Origin: Gammaproteobacteria bacterium MOLA455
GTDB lineage: Bacteria > Pseudomonadota > Gammaproteobacteria > Pseudomonadales > Porticoccaceae
Reading direction: 5' to 3'
Length of the DNA: 64,000 nt
NCBI GenBank assembly: GCA_000511875.1
Contig: AZIN01000004.1
Coordinates: 248,001 to 312,000 of the forward strand
Notes under the pieces: model-generated
What the model was told of the DNA's origin: nothing
Seen by the model: the letters and a program-made list of their open reading frames with translations, nothing else
The model's database searches: none
Translations under genes and position numbers: made by a program
Shown: piece by piece, positions 44,645 to 54,324 of the stretch
Layout of the letters: every line of letters begins with the position of its first letter
How positions within the stretch are numbered: position 1 is the first letter of the stretch

Positions 44645-44663
44645 CTCATACACTGACAAAAAC

Positions 44664-45878
44664 TTAGTCGGTGTAGCGTTCCATGATCAGTGTGGCGTTG
44701 GTACCGCCGAAGCCGAAGCTATTGGACATAATGCAGTTTAGCTTCTTCTCCTTGGTTTCCAACAAGATTGGCAGACCTGCAGCCTGCTCGTCGAGCTCAT
44801 CGATGTGCGCAGAGCCAGCAACAAAGTCATTTTGCATCATCAGCATGCAGTAAATCGCCTCGTGAACGCCAGCAGCACCTAGGCTGTGGCCAGAGAGTGA
44901 TTTCGTTGAGCTGATATCTGGGCAGTTCTCAGGGAAGGTGTTGCGAATCGCACCGAGTTCAGCCACATCACCTACCGGCGTGCTGGTGCCGTGAGTGTTG
45001 ATATAGTCGATTGGACCTTTGGCGGTTTCCATAGCCATCTTCATGCAGCGCTCTGCGCCTTCACCTGAAGGGGAGACCATATCTGCACCATCAGATGTGG
45101 CCCCGTAACCGGTCACTTCACAGATAATATTGGCGCCGCGAGCTAGAGCGTGTTCGAGCTCTTCTACGACCACGGTCCCAGCACCCAGACCAGGAGCAAA
45201 GCCATCGCGGTTGGTGTCATAGGCACGAGAGGCAATCTCAGGTGTGTCGTTATATTTACTGGTCAGTGCGCCCATGGCATCAAACATGCCGGCCATAGAC
45301 CAATGCATATCTTCAGAACCACCGGCTAGAAGAACGTCTTGCTTGCCCAGTTGAATCAGCTCGACAGCGTGACCAATACAGTGTGCGCTAGTGGCGCAGG
45401 CCGAGGCGATGGAGTAGTTTACGCCTTTAATTTTAAACGGTGTGGCAACACAGGCGGAGACGGTGCTGGCCATAATTTGTGTGACTCTGTAGGGGCCGGC
45501 ACGCTTGATTCCGCGATCCCGCATGACATCTATAGACTCGGTAAACATTTCACCAGAGACGCCGCCTGAACCCATTACTAGGCCGGTGCGGTGGTTGGAG
45601 ACCATTTCAGGCGTGAGGCCAGCATCGGCAATTGCACGATCCGTTGCTATATATGCATAAGAAGCTGAGGGGCCCATAAAGCGCAAAATTTTGCGATCTA
45701 TATGATCTTTGGGGTCTATATCTAACACGGCGCCAACATTGCAGCGCAGGCCCATTTCGGCAAAGTCTTCACGACGACGAATACCCGAGATTCCTTCTTT
45801 TAATGAATGGGCGACGCTCTCTTTATCGTTGCCTAGGCATGAAACAATACCAAGTCCCGTAATTACTGCACGTTTCAT
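44664..45878 (-). CDS. fabB: 3-oxoacyl-ACP synthase I (FabB)
   Basis: FabB elongates acyl chains and is required for unsaturated fatty acids in the FabA-FabB route. The 404-aa protein has the catalytic Cys in [14 protein letters not shown], and the two His in [11 protein letters not shown] and [12 protein letters not shown], with Lys in the TKSLSG segment. The N-terminus [18 protein letters not shown] is typical. It lies about 80 bp after fabA, the conserved fabA-fabB operon. The terminator at 44615-44644 follows. Confidence 0.95.
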   Translation of the reverse strand: MKRAVITGLGIVSCLGNDKESVAHSLKEGISGIRRREDFAEMGLRCNVGAVLDIDPKDHIDRKILRFMGPSASYAYIATDRAIADAGLTPEMVSNHRTGLVMGSGGVSGEMFTESIDVMRDRGIKRAGPYRVTQIMASTVSACVATPFKIKGVNYSIASACATSAHCIGHAVELIQLGKQDVLLAGGSEDMHWSMAGMFDAMGALTSKYNDTPEIASRAYDTNRDGFAPGLGAGTVVVEELEHALARGANIICEVTGYGATSDGADMVSPSGEGAERCMKMAMETAKGPIDYINTHGTSTPVGDVAELGAIRNTFPENCPDISSTKSLSGHSLGAAGVHEAIYCMLMMQNDFVAGSAHIDELDEQAAGLPILLETKEKKLNCIMSNSFGFGGTNATLIMERYTD

Positions 45879-45957
45879 CGGTGGTCCTCTTGAATTAGAT
45901 ATTTAAGGTGGCATTTAGTTAGCCACTTAATGAAGTGGTGAATAGAAGGAAACAAGC

Positions 45958-46479
45958 TTAAAAGTGATCTGTGCTTTCGAAGAGACCGACTTTTAAGTCT
46001 GTAGCGGAATAGATTTCACGACCATCCACTTCAACTGAACCATTGGCTATTCCCATGACTAGTTTGCGCTGAATCAGGCGAGTGAGCTCGAGTTTATAGG
46101 TGACTTTCTTGGCGGTAGGTAATACCTGGCCAAAAAACTTCACTTCCCCAGCACCCAGAGCGCGACCGCGGCCACTGTTGCCGTTCCAAACCAAAAAGAA
46201 GCCAACCAATTGCCAGAGCGCGTCGAGACCGAGGCAGCCGGGCATCACTGGGTCGCCTTCGAAATGGCAACCGAAAAACCAGAGGTCAGGGTTGATGTCG
46301 AGCTCGGCAATAATTTGACCTTTGCCAGCAGCGCCACCGGTGTTGTTGATCTCAACAATACGGTCGGCCATGAGCATATTTGGGGCTGGGAGTCGTGCAT
46401 TGCCTGGACCAAACAGTTCGCCGCGAGAGCAGGCGAGGATTTCTTCACGGTTGTAAGAGGACTGGGGCTGAAATGACAT
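45958..46479 (-). CDS. fabA: 3-hydroxydecanoyl-ACP dehydratase/isomerase (FabA)
   Basis: FabA dehydrates 3-hydroxydecanoyl-ACP and isomerises the double bond to make cis-3-decenoyl-ACP, the branch point to unsaturated fatty acids. The 173-aa hotdog-fold protein has the catalytic His in [20 protein letters not shown] (the HFxGDPVMPG motif) followed by the conserved Asp in [12 protein letters not shown]. The family N-terminus [17 protein letters not shown] is clear. It is the first gene of fabA-fabB. Confidence 0.96.
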   Translation of the reverse strand: MSFQPQSSYNREEILACSRGELFGPGNARLPAPNMLMADRIVEINNTGGAAGKGQIIAELDINPDLWFFGCHFEGDPVMPGCLGLDALWQLVGFFLVWNGNSGRGRALGAGEVKFFGQVLPTAKKVTYKLELTRLIQRKLVMGIANGSVEVDGREIYSATDLKVGLFESTDHF

Positions 46480-46512
46480 AGGTTCCTTCGCTATAGAGTC
46501 AGAAAGGCGTGC

Positions 46513-46541
46513 ATCGTACCCAGTTATGGCTTTAGCGGCAA
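46513..46541 (-). promoter_or_regulatory. Candidate promoter of fabAB
   Basis: On the minus strand, TTGCCG (46541-46536), 17-bp spacer, TACGAT (46518-46513). Both hexamers match at 4 of 6 positions. Confidence 0.3.
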
Positions 46542-46612
46542 CTTTTAGAGCCTGTTAGACCCATAAATAGGTCGAAGTGGGCAGGCTTTTTGGTCACCAA
46601 TTTTATTTTCGG

Positions 46613-46641
46613 TTGACAGCTTAGTGGTAGCTCCCTAGCAT
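46613..46641 (+). promoter_or_regulatory. Candidate promoter of ispB
   Basis: TTGACA (46613-46618, full consensus -35), 17-bp spacer, TAGCAT (46636-46641; 4 of 6). The -10 overlaps an ATG at 46640, so translation must start later, at 46676. Confidence 0.55.
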
Positions 46642-46675
46642 GCTGCGTGTTAACAACCTAGACTTTTGGGCTTCC

Positions 46676-47674
46676 ATGCTGTCATTCCACAAAGCTGTAG
46701 AAAGCGACTTTTCAGCAGTCAACGATCTGATAATTACAAACCTCCATTCCGACGTCGGACTGGTAGAGAATATCGGCCACTATATTGTTGGCTCCGGTGG
46801 GAAACGCTTGCGTCCCGTGGTCGTGTTATTGAGCGCCCTAGCAAATGGTTATAAAGGTAAACAGCATTTAACCATGGCTGCTGTGATTGAGTTTATTCAC
46901 ACGGCGACTCTGCTGCATGACGATGTGGTAGATGTTTCGGCCCTGCGCCGCGGCCGCGAGACGGCCAATAACCAGTGGGGTAATGCGCCCAGTGTGCTGG
47001 TCGGTGACTTTATTTATTCGCGCGCTTTTCAGATGCTCGTCTCAGTTGGTGATATGCCAATCATGGGGATTATTGCCGATGCCACTAATGTTATCTCCGA
47101 AGGTGAAGTTCAGCAGATGAGCAACGCTGGTAATTCAGCAATCGATGAGGCTACCTACTACGACGTTATTTATCGCAAGACGGCAAAGTTATTTGAGGCG
47201 GCTGCCCGTATAGGGGCTATGTTAGCCGCTAAAGAGCGAGCTGCTGTTCATGGCGATGCAAAAAGTAGAGATGCTGATATTGGTAATGCTATGGCCGCCT
47301 ACGGTAAGCATTTGGGTCTGGCCTTTCAGATCGCCGATGATGTGCTGGACTATCAGGGTGATATTGAGGCGACTGGCAAAAATATTGGCGATGATCTAGC
47401 TGAAGGGAAAATGACTCTGCCGCTGATTCATGCGCGAGATCATTTAAACGAAGAGCAAAAGCAGCTAATTTGCTCGGCGATTAAGACTAAGAGTGCAGAG
47501 CATTTCGAGAGCATTCTCGCAGCAGTTCGTCAGTCCTCAAGTCTCGATTACTCTATCATGCAAGCTCAAGAGCAGGCCGAGCTGGCCAAGCACTCTCTGG
47601 CCCAGTTACCAGAGAGTGATTTCAAAACGGTTTTATCCGATCTCGCTAATTTTGCGGTTTCACGAATATCCTGA
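46676..47674 (+). CDS. ispB: Octaprenyl diphosphate synthase family
   Basis: This long-chain trans-prenyl transferase makes the polyprenyl side chain of ubiquinone. Of 332 aa from ATG 46676, it carries the first aspartate-rich motif LLHDDVVD, the GGKRLRP motif and the second aspartate motif in FQIADDVLDYQGD. ATG 46640 is excluded since it lies within the -10 promoter element; family alignment (MLSFHKAVESDFSAVNDLI) also supports 46676. Chain length (octa- or nonaprenyl) cannot be read directly. The usual divergent neighbours rplU-rpmA are replaced by fabAB here. Confidence 0.93.
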   Translation: MLSFHKAVESDFSAVNDLIITNLHSDVGLVENIGHYIVGSGGKRLRPVVVLLSALANGYKGKQHLTMAAVIEFIHTATLLHDDVVDVSALRRGRETANNQWGNAPSVLVGDFIYSRAFQMLVSVGDMPIMGIIADATNVISEGEVQQMSNAGNSAIDEATYYDVIYRKTAKLFEAAARIGAMLAAKERAAVHGDAKSRDADIGNAMAAYGKHLGLAFQIADDVLDYQGDIEATGKNIGDDLAEGKMTLPLIHARDHLNEEQKQLICSAIKTKSAEHFESILAAVRQSSSLDYSIMQAQEQAELAKHSLAQLPESDFKTVLSDLANFAVSRIS

Positions 47675-47867
47675 ATTCCCGCTGCGGGCTACTTTAGGTC
47701 AATTACCCCTTCATCTGGACTATGTTGTTCTAAAGCCATTTTGGTTAGTATGAAGGCTGCATAGTTTTGCCTAATAATGGCTATACAGACAAAAATAACC
47801 AGTGATTTTTGCTACTATGGCTGCTCTTTAGGTAGTCAAACCTTTCTATAACAATAAGGAGAATTGA

Positions 47868-49073
47868 GTGATAATCGGAATTCCCGCGGAAATTAAAACC
47901 GCAGAAAAACGAGTCGCCATGTCCCCTGCCAATGTCCAGTCTCTGACCGACAAAGGCGTCAAGGTGCTTTTTCAAACAAACGCAGGAGATGCTGCAGGTT
48001 ATCCAGACCGACTCTATACAGAGGCTGGAGCAACCCTTTGCAGTGATCGTGCAGAGATATTTGCTCAGGCCGATATTATTCTTCAGGTCCAATCCTTTGG
48101 CTCAAACAACGACAACAGTGATGCCGATCTCGCCAGTCTACGCAGTGGACAGCTGGTGATTGGCATGATGGACCCACTTGCCTCACCTCAGGCCGCTCAG
48201 TCCGTGGCCGAGAAGGGGGCCACAGCAATTGCCCTGGAACTGGTGCCGCGTATCAGTCGCGCCCAGAGCATGGATGTGCTTTCATCCATGGCCACTTTGG
48301 CTGGTTATAAAGCGGTGTTGATGGGTGCCTCCGCTGCGCCACGAATATTCCCTATGCTGATGACCGCCGCTGGCACTTTGCAGCCGGCGCGAGTGTTGAT
48401 TATGGGTGTAGGTGTTGCCGGTCTTCAGGCCTGCGCCACTGCCAAACGACTTGGCGCTGTGGTTGAAGCCTATGATGTTCGTCCCGCCGCTCGTGAGCAG
48501 ATTATTTCAGTTGGCGCCAAGCCAGTTGAGTTGGATTTAGATACTGGTGAGTCTGAGGGTGCTGGCGGTTACGCCAAAGCCCAGGGCGAAGATTTTCTCA
48601 AGCGCCAGCGCGAGCTGATGACTGCAGTGGTTGCCGAGCAAGATATCATTATTACTACGGCAGCGATTCCCGGTGCCAAGTCGCCGATTCTGGTGACTGA
48701 AGATATGGTCAAGGCGATGAAATCTGGTTCAGTCATAGTTGATCTGGCGGCAGAGCGCGGCGGCAATTGTGATCTCACCGAGCAGGGCAAAACAGTTGTT
48801 GCCCACGGTGTGACTATATTGGGGCCCGAAAACGTTCCATCCGAATTGGCTTATCATGCCAGCCAGATGTACGGCAAAAACATGCAGACATTGCTGGAGT
48901 TAATTCTCGACGAAGAGGGCAATCTCAACCTCGACTTTAACGATGAAATTGTTGCAGGTACGGTTGTTGCTCACAAGGGCGAGATTCCACACCCGCATAT
49001 GCGCAAGCTGCTGGGATTGCCAGAAATCAAGGCGCCTGAATCAGAACCTGAAACTGAAGCACAAGGGGAGTAA
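47868..49073 (+). CDS. pntAA: NAD(P) transhydrogenase alpha subunit part 1
   Basis: This soluble NAD(H)-binding domain I belongs to the proton-translocating transhydrogenase, which uses the proton gradient to make NADPH from NADH. The 401-aa protein starts at GTG 47868, after AAGGAG (47856-47861). Hallmarks are IGIPAEIKTAEKRVAMSP, the Rossmann dinucleotide site RVLIMGVGVAGLQACATAKR and PGAKSPILVT. It is encoded as part of a split three-subunit set (pntAA-pntAB-pntB) rather than the E. coli fused alpha. pntAB follows 5 bp later. Confidence 0.93.
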   Translation: MIIGIPAEIKTAEKRVAMSPANVQSLTDKGVKVLFQTNAGDAAGYPDRLYTEAGATLCSDRAEIFAQADIILQVQSFGSNNDNSDADLASLRSGQLVIGMMDPLASPQAAQSVAEKGATAIALELVPRISRAQSMDVLSSMATLAGYKAVLMGASAAPRIFPMLMTAAGTLQPARVLIMGVGVAGLQACATAKRLGAVVEAYDVRPAAREQIISVGAKPVELDLDTGESEGAGGYAKAQGEDFLKRQRELMTAVVAEQDIIITTAAIPGAKSPILVTEDMVKAMKSGSVIVDLAAERGGNCDLTEQGKTVVAHGVTILGPENVPSELAYHASQMYGKNMQTLLELILDEEGNLNLDFNDEIVAGTVVAHKGEIPHPHMRKLLGLPEIKAPESEPETEAQGE

Positions 49074-49078
49074 AACAA

Positions 49079-49360
49079 ATGGATATTTTAATTCTGTTAT
49101 TAGCACTGTTTGTGCTGTCGTTATTTCTCGGAGTTGAGCTGATTACCAAAGTGCCGCCGACACTGCACACGCCTTTGATGTCAGGAACCAATGCGGTTTC
49201 CGGTATCACTCTAGTAGGCGCTCTGTTGGCGGCGGGCAATGACGGTTCGCCGATGATGGTGAATGTGTTGGGCTTTATCGCAGTGACGCTGGCGACCATC
49301 AACGTTGTTGGTGGTTACCTTGTGACTAATCGTATGCTTGCCATGTTTAAGAGGAAGTAA
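49079..49360 (+). CDS. pntAB: NAD(P) transhydrogenase alpha subunit part 2 (membrane)
   Basis: The 93-aa membrane subunit provides part of the proton channel of transhydrogenase. It has three or four hydrophobic helices: ILILLLALFVLSLFLGVELI, SGTNAVSGITLVGALLAAG and a C-terminal VTLATINVVGGYLVTNRML. The SGTNAVSGI motif is diagnostic of the family. It lies between pntAA (5 bp) and pntB (3 bp), in one operon. Confidence 0.95.
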   Translation: MDILILLLALFVLSLFLGVELITKVPPTLHTPLMSGTNAVSGITLVGALLAAGNDGSPMMVNVLGFIAVTLATINVVGGYLVTNRMLAMFKRK

Positions 49361-49363
49361 GCG

Positions 49364-50809
49364 ATGAATGAGAATCTTGTTAATTTTATCTATCTGATTT
49401 CTGGTGTGCTGTTTATTCTCGGCATTAAAGGCCTGACTAAACCGAAGACTGCAGTGCGTGGCAATATGCTCTCGGCACTGGGCATGTTGATCGCCGTGGT
49501 AGTAACTCTGCTGAATATGAACACCATTGACTATACCTATGTGGTCGCCGGTGTGGTGGCAGGTTCTATAGTGGGTAGCATTATGGCGCTGCGCATTCAG
49601 ATGACCTCGATGCCACAGATGGTGGCTCTGCTCAATGGTTTTGGTGGCGGTGCTTCACTGACTATCGCACTGGCTGAGTATTACACCAAGTTGGGCGCTA
49701 CACCTGCATCCTTTGCCGAGCTGTTAACCCCAGTGGTTGCTGATAGCGGTGCTTTTGGTCCTGGACCTGAGGGGACTATTGCTCTGATCGCTATTGGTAT
49801 AACGGTATTGATCGGTGCTTTGACTTTGACCGGAAGCCTGGTGGCGTTCGCCAAGCTGCAGGAGTTAATGAAGAAAAGCTACGGTCTCCCTGGAGGCCCA
49901 GTGGGTAACGCGCTATTTGTTATAGCTGCGCTGGTTGCTGTGGCGTTGGTTGTGGTCAATCCAGGCAATGTTGCCGCTATGGTCGCGGTGGTTTTGCTGG
50001 CGCTACTCTTGGGTCTGTTCTTAGTAATGCCAATTGGTGGCGCTGATATGCCGGTAGTGATTGCACTGCTGAATTCCTACTCTGGTATCGCAGCCGCTTT
50101 CGCGGGTTTCATTCTCGGCAACACAGTATTGATTATTGCCGGTTCCCTGGTGGGAACGTCGGGGCTGATTTTGACGCGCATTATGTGTGTGGCGATGAAT
50201 CGCTCACTGGCCAATGTACTGTTTGGCAAAATGGCCGCCGGTGGCGAGACTGTCGACGCTGATGAAGTCTATGCAGGTAAAGTCACCAGCGCTCAGCCAG
50301 ACGAGATAGCTATGCTACTGGAGAACGCTCAGCGCGTCGTTATAGTGCCAGGTTACGGTATGGCCATGGCACAGGCGCAGCACGCGGTACGTGAGCTAGC
50401 AGACGCTATCGAAGCGAAAGGAGCTGAGGTCCAATACGGTATTCATCCGGTGGCAGGGCGTATGCCTGGGCATATGAATGTTCTACTGGCCGAAGCCGAA
50501 GTGCCCTATGACAATCTTGTGGAGATGGATGCTATCAATCCTACCTTCGAAGACACTGATGTGGTGATTGTGATTGGTGCCAACGATGTGACCAACCCCA
50601 TGGCCCGGGATGTCGAAGGTAGCCCGATCTACGGCATGCCAATTCTCAATGTCGATAAAGCCAAGACAGTTGTGGTGATCAAGCGTTCATTGAGCCCCGG
50701 TTTTGCCGGTCTGCCCAATCCGCTATTCGCAATGGATCACACGCTGATGGTCTACGGCGACGGCAAAAAGGCGGTTGTTGATATGACTACGGCGCTCAAT
50801 CAGCTTTAA
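49364..50809 (+). CDS. pntB: NAD(P) transhydrogenase beta subunit
   Basis: PntB supplies most of the membrane domain and the NADP(H)-binding domain III. The 481-aa protein has eight or more membrane helices in its first ~270 residues (LNGFGGGASLTIALAEYY and LLNSYSGIAAAFAGFILGN are family landmarks). The soluble C-terminal domain has the NADP site VVIVPGYGMAMAQAQHAV, ADAIEAKGAEVQYGIHPVAG and the KRSLSPGFAGL motif. It ends the pntAA-pntAB-pntB operon with a strong terminator. Confidence 0.96.
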   Translation: MNENLVNFIYLISGVLFILGIKGLTKPKTAVRGNMLSALGMLIAVVVTLLNMNTIDYTYVVAGVVAGSIVGSIMALRIQMTSMPQMVALLNGFGGGASLTIALAEYYTKLGATPASFAELLTPVVADSGAFGPGPEGTIALIAIGITVLIGALTLTGSLVAFAKLQELMKKSYGLPGGPVGNALFVIAALVAVALVVVNPGNVAAMVAVVLLALLLGLFLVMPIGGADMPVVIALLNSYSGIAAAFAGFILGNTVLIIAGSLVGTSGLILTRIMCVAMNRSLANVLFGKMAAGGETVDADEVYAGKVTSAQPDEIAMLLENAQRVVIVPGYGMAMAQAQHAVRELADAIEAKGAEVQYGIHPVAGRMPGHMNVLLAEAEVPYDNLVEMDAINPTFEDTDVVIVIGANDVTNPMARDVEGSPIYGMPILNVDKAKTVVVIKRSLSPGFAGLPNPLFAMDHTLMVYGDGKKAVVDMTTALNQL

Positions 50810-50844
50810 AGCCTGCTGTTGAGATAAAGTTCTAAAGCGTTAAT

Positions 50845-50875
50845 AAAAAACCCCGCCAATCGGCGGGGTTTTTTT
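50845..50875 (+). terminator. Rho-independent terminator after pntB
   Basis: CCCCGCC (50851-50857) pairs with GGCGGGG (50862-50868), 4-nt loop, followed by seven T. An A-run upstream means it could also act on the other strand. Confidence 0.9.
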
Positions 50876-50931
50876 ATGCGGGTCTTTTTGTGCTGTGGGG
50901 GTCTATTTATCGAGAGTTAAATCTCATGTAT

Positions 50932-50957
50932 AAAAAAACCGGCCTGAGCCGGTTCTT
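50932..50957 (-). terminator. Rho-independent terminator after rpsT
   Basis: On the minus strand AACCGGC (50954-50948) pairs with GCCGGTT (50943-50937) around a 4-nt loop, then seven T. Confidence 0.8.
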
Positions 50958-50998
50958 TTACTGCTGACTAAAAAGTGATCTTTAAAAGACCTTACTTT

Positions 50999-51262
50999 TT
51001 AACCCAGCGCCTTAACTTTAGCATTTAGGCGACTCTTGTGACGAGCTGCTTTATTCTTGTGCAGAATGCCTTTGTCTGCCATACGGTCTAGAACTGGAAC
51101 TGCCGCAGTGTAAGCCAGCTGAGCATCAGCCTGAACACCGCTATCAATAGCTGCATCGACTTTTTTCAAATAGGTGCGAACCATAGAGCGCAAGCTGGCA
51201 TTGTGCTGTCGGCGTTTCTCGTTCTGTCGTGCGCGTTTCTTAGCTTGTACTGAATTTGCCAC
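50999..51262 (-). CDS. rpsT: Ribosomal protein bS20
   Basis: S20 binds 16S rRNA early in 30S assembly. The 87-aa, Lys/Arg/Ala-rich helical protein begins [18 protein letters not shown] and has [16 protein letters not shown] and a [20 protein letters not shown] end, all typical. It is a single gene divergent from murJ, the conserved rpsT/murJ arrangement, with AAGAGGAG upstream of the ATG. Confidence 0.97.
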   Translation of the reverse strand: MANSVQAKKRARQNEKRRQHNASLRSMVRTYLKKVDAAIDSGVQADAQLAYTAAVPVLDRMADKGILHKNKAARHKSRLNAKVKALG

Positions 51263-51302
51263 TTGTTGTACTCCTCTTAATTGGTCTCACTAAAGGCGCG
51301 GG

Positions 51303-51331
51303 AATATACAGGTTTTGTAAACTACATTCAA
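51303..51331 (-). promoter_or_regulatory. Promoter of rpsT
   Basis: On the minus strand, TTGAAT (51331-51326), 17-bp spacer, TATATT (51308-51303; 5 of 6). Transcript start would be about 33 nt before the ATG. Confidence 0.55.
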
Positions 51332-51478
51332 CCCAATTGTCGAAGCAATATGATTACTTTGCACTGTCAGAGAAGCATGGGGCCTCAACCTAGAGTGCGA
51401 GGCTTTTCAGTATTCACTTGGAGATGGGCATGGAGGTCGTTAAACTGCTGTCAAAAGCCCCCGTCAAGCGAGTGAAAA

Positions 51479-53131
51479 TTGAATCAGAAGCCCAGCAATG
51501 ATCTAGCACAGCCGTCGCCTGCCAAAGTGAAGGCCGATGGTGGACTACTGCGCTCCAGTGGCGTGGTCAGCTTCTTTACGATGCTGTCCCGTGTTCTCGG
51601 ATTGGCGCGGGATATTATCTTTGCTCGAGTCATAGGTGCTGAAGCTCTGGCTGATGTCTTTTTTGTCGCCTTTAAAATTCCCAACTTTTTCCGTCGTCTA
51701 TTTGCTGAGGGTGCTTTTGCCCAGGCATTTGTTCCGGTGCTTGGGGAATATCGCCAAAACGGCAGTCAGGCGGCGCTAAAACAATTAATCAATCGAGTAT
51801 TCGGCACTCTGGGTATGGCGCTGCTGGCATTAACTCTGGTGATTGTAGTTGCTGCGCCATTCTTTGCTGCGCTGTTTGCACCGAAGTGGTATCTCAACGA
51901 CCCGTTTAAATTTAATGCGACAGCGGAAATGCTGCGCATTACCTTTCCCTATTTATTATTTATTTCAATGACCGGTGTCGCCGGTGGCATCCTCAATAGC
52001 TATGATCGTTTTGCGGTTCCAGCCTTTACTCCGGTGCTGCTCAATATGTCTCTGATCTTTGCCGCGCTGATTGCAGCGCCCTGGTTTGATCAGCCAACCT
52101 ATGCCTTGGCTTGGGGTGTATTTGCTGCCGGCGCGATTCAGTTCTGCTTTCAGTTACCGTTTTTGGCGCGCGTTCATATGCTGCCGATACCTGTGGTGGA
52201 CTGGCGTCATCCAGGGGTTAAAAAAATACTCAAGCTGATGGGCCCAGCAATCTTTGGTGTATCCGTAAGCCAGATCAATTTGATGCTCGACACTATGCTG
52301 GCAACTTTTCTGCCCACCGGCAGTGTCTCCTGGCTGTATTACTCAGATCGACTCTCAGAGTTGCCCCTGGGGGTTTTTGCGGTGGCCATTGCGACGGTGA
52401 TACTACCCAATCTATCCCGTCATCACGCGGCCAGTTCCGTGGAGGCCTATTCGCAGACCCTCGATTGGGCCCTGCGCATGGTGCTGTTGATTGCGGTGCC
52501 AGCCGCTGCTGCTCTGATGCTCCTCGCTGAGCCGATTCTGGCCACGCTATTTCTCTATGGCGAGGTGATGACGCCGCGGGATATGTCTATGGCATCTCTG
52601 AGCCTGCGCGCTTATTCCCTAGGCTTGATCGCCTTTATGCTAATCAAGGTCTTGGCGCCGGGCTTTTTTGCCCGTCAGGACATGCGCACTCCGGTGCGTA
52701 TCGGCGTGATTGCCATGGTCTCTAATATGTTCCTTAACTTGATTTTGGTAATACCGCTGCATTTTTATTGGCAGGTGGGTCATGTAGGTCTGGCCCTGGC
52801 AACATCTTTATCGGCTTTCTTAAATGCGCTGCTATTATTTTTAGCGCTGCGCAGCAAGGCTATCTATCTTCCGGGTCGCGCCTGGTTGCGCTTTTTGGCG
52901 ACTCTACTATTGGCGGTGACACTGATGGTCGCGACCTTGATTTGGCTCGGTGGTCACTTCGATGCTTTCGATACCAGCATTTGGCAGCAGCTTGGTTGGT
53001 GGCAGCGCAGTAGCGCCATTGCCTGTATCTGCCTTGGCGGCTTTAGTGTTTATATCGCCGTTCTAGGATTCGGTGGCATGCGTCTCAGTGATTTAAAGGG
53101 GCCTGTTAAAGCCACCACCTCGAAGGATTAA
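51479..53131 (+). CDS. murJ: Lipid II flippase MurJ
   Basis: MurJ moves the peptidoglycan precursor lipid II across the inner membrane. The 550-aa protein has about 14 hydrophobic helices. Landmarks include SGVVSFFTMLSRVLGLARDI near the start, FRRLFAEGAFAQAFVPVL and the Arg-containing SWLYYSDRLSELPLGVF. TTG 51479 is the most upstream start; a GTG near 51521 is possible. It is followed by ribF after 165 bp, as in the conserved murJ-ribF-ileS cluster. Confidence 0.94.
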   Translation: MNQKPSNDLAQPSPAKVKADGGLLRSSGVVSFFTMLSRVLGLARDIIFARVIGAEALADVFFVAFKIPNFFRRLFAEGAFAQAFVPVLGEYRQNGSQAALKQLINRVFGTLGMALLALTLVIVVAAPFFAALFAPKWYLNDPFKFNATAEMLRITFPYLLFISMTGVAGGILNSYDRFAVPAFTPVLLNMSLIFAALIAAPWFDQPTYALAWGVFAAGAIQFCFQLPFLARVHMLPIPVVDWRHPGVKKILKLMGPAIFGVSVSQINLMLDTMLATFLPTGSVSWLYYSDRLSELPLGVFAVAIATVILPNLSRHHAASSVEAYSQTLDWALRMVLLIAVPAAAALMLLAEPILATLFLYGEVMTPRDMSMASLSLRAYSLGLIAFMLIKVLAPGFFARQDMRTPVRIGVIAMVSNMFLNLILVIPLHFYWQVGHVGLALATSLSAFLNALLLFLALRSKAIYLPGRAWLRFLATLLLAVTLMVATLIWLGGHFDAFDTSIWQQLGWWQRSSAIACICLGGFSVYIAVLGFGGMRLSDLKGPVKATTSKD

Positions 53132-53145
53132 ATTAGTGTGCTTTT

Positions 53146-53181
53146 GATAGCAGTCTAGATAGCAGTCTAGATAGCAGTTTA
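53146..53181. repeat. 12-bp tandem repeat, three copies
   Basis: GATAGCAGTCTA at 53146-53157 and 53158-53169 is perfect; the third copy (53170-53181) has one change (GATAGCAGTTTA). It lies 14 bp after the murJ stop, before ribF. Confidence 0.9.
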
Positions 53182-53296
53182 TTTAGTCTTCACAGCCTGG
53201 GTTAATTGGCCGCAGTGCCTTACCTTTCTGGCCTTTGCTAGGTATACTCAATGCCTATTTTGAACAGTGAAAACCTCGCCTGTGGCCCATGCCAAA

Positions 53297-54232
53297 ATGA
53301 CCTTTGTTCGCGGTCTGCACAACCTGCATACCCCAGACCAAAAATCGGTGGTCACCATCGGTTCTTTTGATGGTGTGCATATTGGCCATCAGGCGATTTT
53401 AGCGCAGGTGAAAGAGGCCTCTCAGCGTTTGCAGATACCGTCAGTGGCGATGACCTTTGAGCCTCAGCCGCGAGAGTATTTCTCAGCTGAACGAGCGCCA
53501 GCGCGGTTGATGCGATTGCGTGAAAAAATTGAAACACTGTTGTCTCTGGGCGTGGACTCCGTGGTCTGCCTGCAGTTCAATCGCCAGCTGCGCAATTTAT
53601 CGGCAGCAGATTTTGTCGGGCAGGTGTTGGTTCGCGGACTCGCGGTGAAGCATTTAATCGTCGGCGACGACTTTCGTTTCGGCTGTGATCGCAGTGGCGA
53701 CTTTGCCATGTTGAACCAGCAGGGCAAGCGCCATGGGTTTGAGGTGCAGGATACGGCGACAGTCGAAACTGATGGCCGTCGAGTGAGCAGCACATTGATT
53801 CGCGAAGTGGTGGGGCAGGCAGATTTTGCCCGTGCCGCCCAGTTGCTTGGACGACCCTTTGCCATTAGTGGAGTGGTTGGCTATGGCCAGCAGCTCGGAC
53901 GTGAACTAGGCTTTCCCACTGCGAATGTGCAGTTAGCCCGTTTTAGTGCGCCTTTATCCGGTGTCTTTGCGGTGCGCGTGAACGTTGCGGGAAGGTTTTA
54001 TTGCGCTGCAGCCAACGTCGGGTTGCGGCCCACAGTGGGGGATTTGGTAAAGCCGATTCTAGAGGTGCATCTGCTGAATTTTACAGGTGATCTTTACGGG
54101 CAGCGAATTGCGGTGGAGTTTTTGCACAAGATTCGCGAGGAAGAAAAATTTACCAGTGTTGAAAAACTGGTGGCGACAATCACTGGGGATGTTGAAAAAA
54201 TCCGCCAGTGGTTTTTGCAGTCTGAAAAATAG
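53297..54232 (+). CDS. ribF: Bifunctional riboflavin kinase/FAD synthetase
   Basis: RibF phosphorylates riboflavin to FMN and adenylates FMN to FAD. The 311-aa protein (ATG 53297, MTFVRGLHNLHTPDQK, matching the E. coli start) has the nucleotidyltransferase motif TIGSFDGVHIGHQAIL, and the kinase domain with GRPFAISGVVGYGQQLGRE and GFPTANV. An upstream GTG (53267) would add 10 residues without family support. ileS follows after about 90 bp. Confidence 0.95.
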   Translation: MTFVRGLHNLHTPDQKSVVTIGSFDGVHIGHQAILAQVKEASQRLQIPSVAMTFEPQPREYFSAERAPARLMRLREKIETLLSLGVDSVVCLQFNRQLRNLSAADFVGQVLVRGLAVKHLIVGDDFRFGCDRSGDFAMLNQQGKRHGFEVQDTATVETDGRRVSSTLIREVVGQADFARAAQLLGRPFAISGVVGYGQQLGRELGFPTANVQLARFSAPLSGVFAVRVNVAGRFYCAAANVGLRPTVGDLVKPILEVHLLNFTGDLYGQRIAVEFLHKIREEEKFTSVEKLVATITGDVEKIRQWFLQSEK

Positions 54233-54324
54233 ACTGGTTAATAAAGCGTTCCAGTCAGGTTACAAACACTTTACAAACAATAAACTGATATAGGGTTGAC
54301 CACTGCGGTCAAACGAAAAGACCA

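Noticed and set aside
44347-44649. 100-codon minus-strand frame after the peroxiredoxin gene
   Set aside because: It spans two rho-independent terminators and overlaps the peroxiredoxin 3' end; composition is low in complexity.
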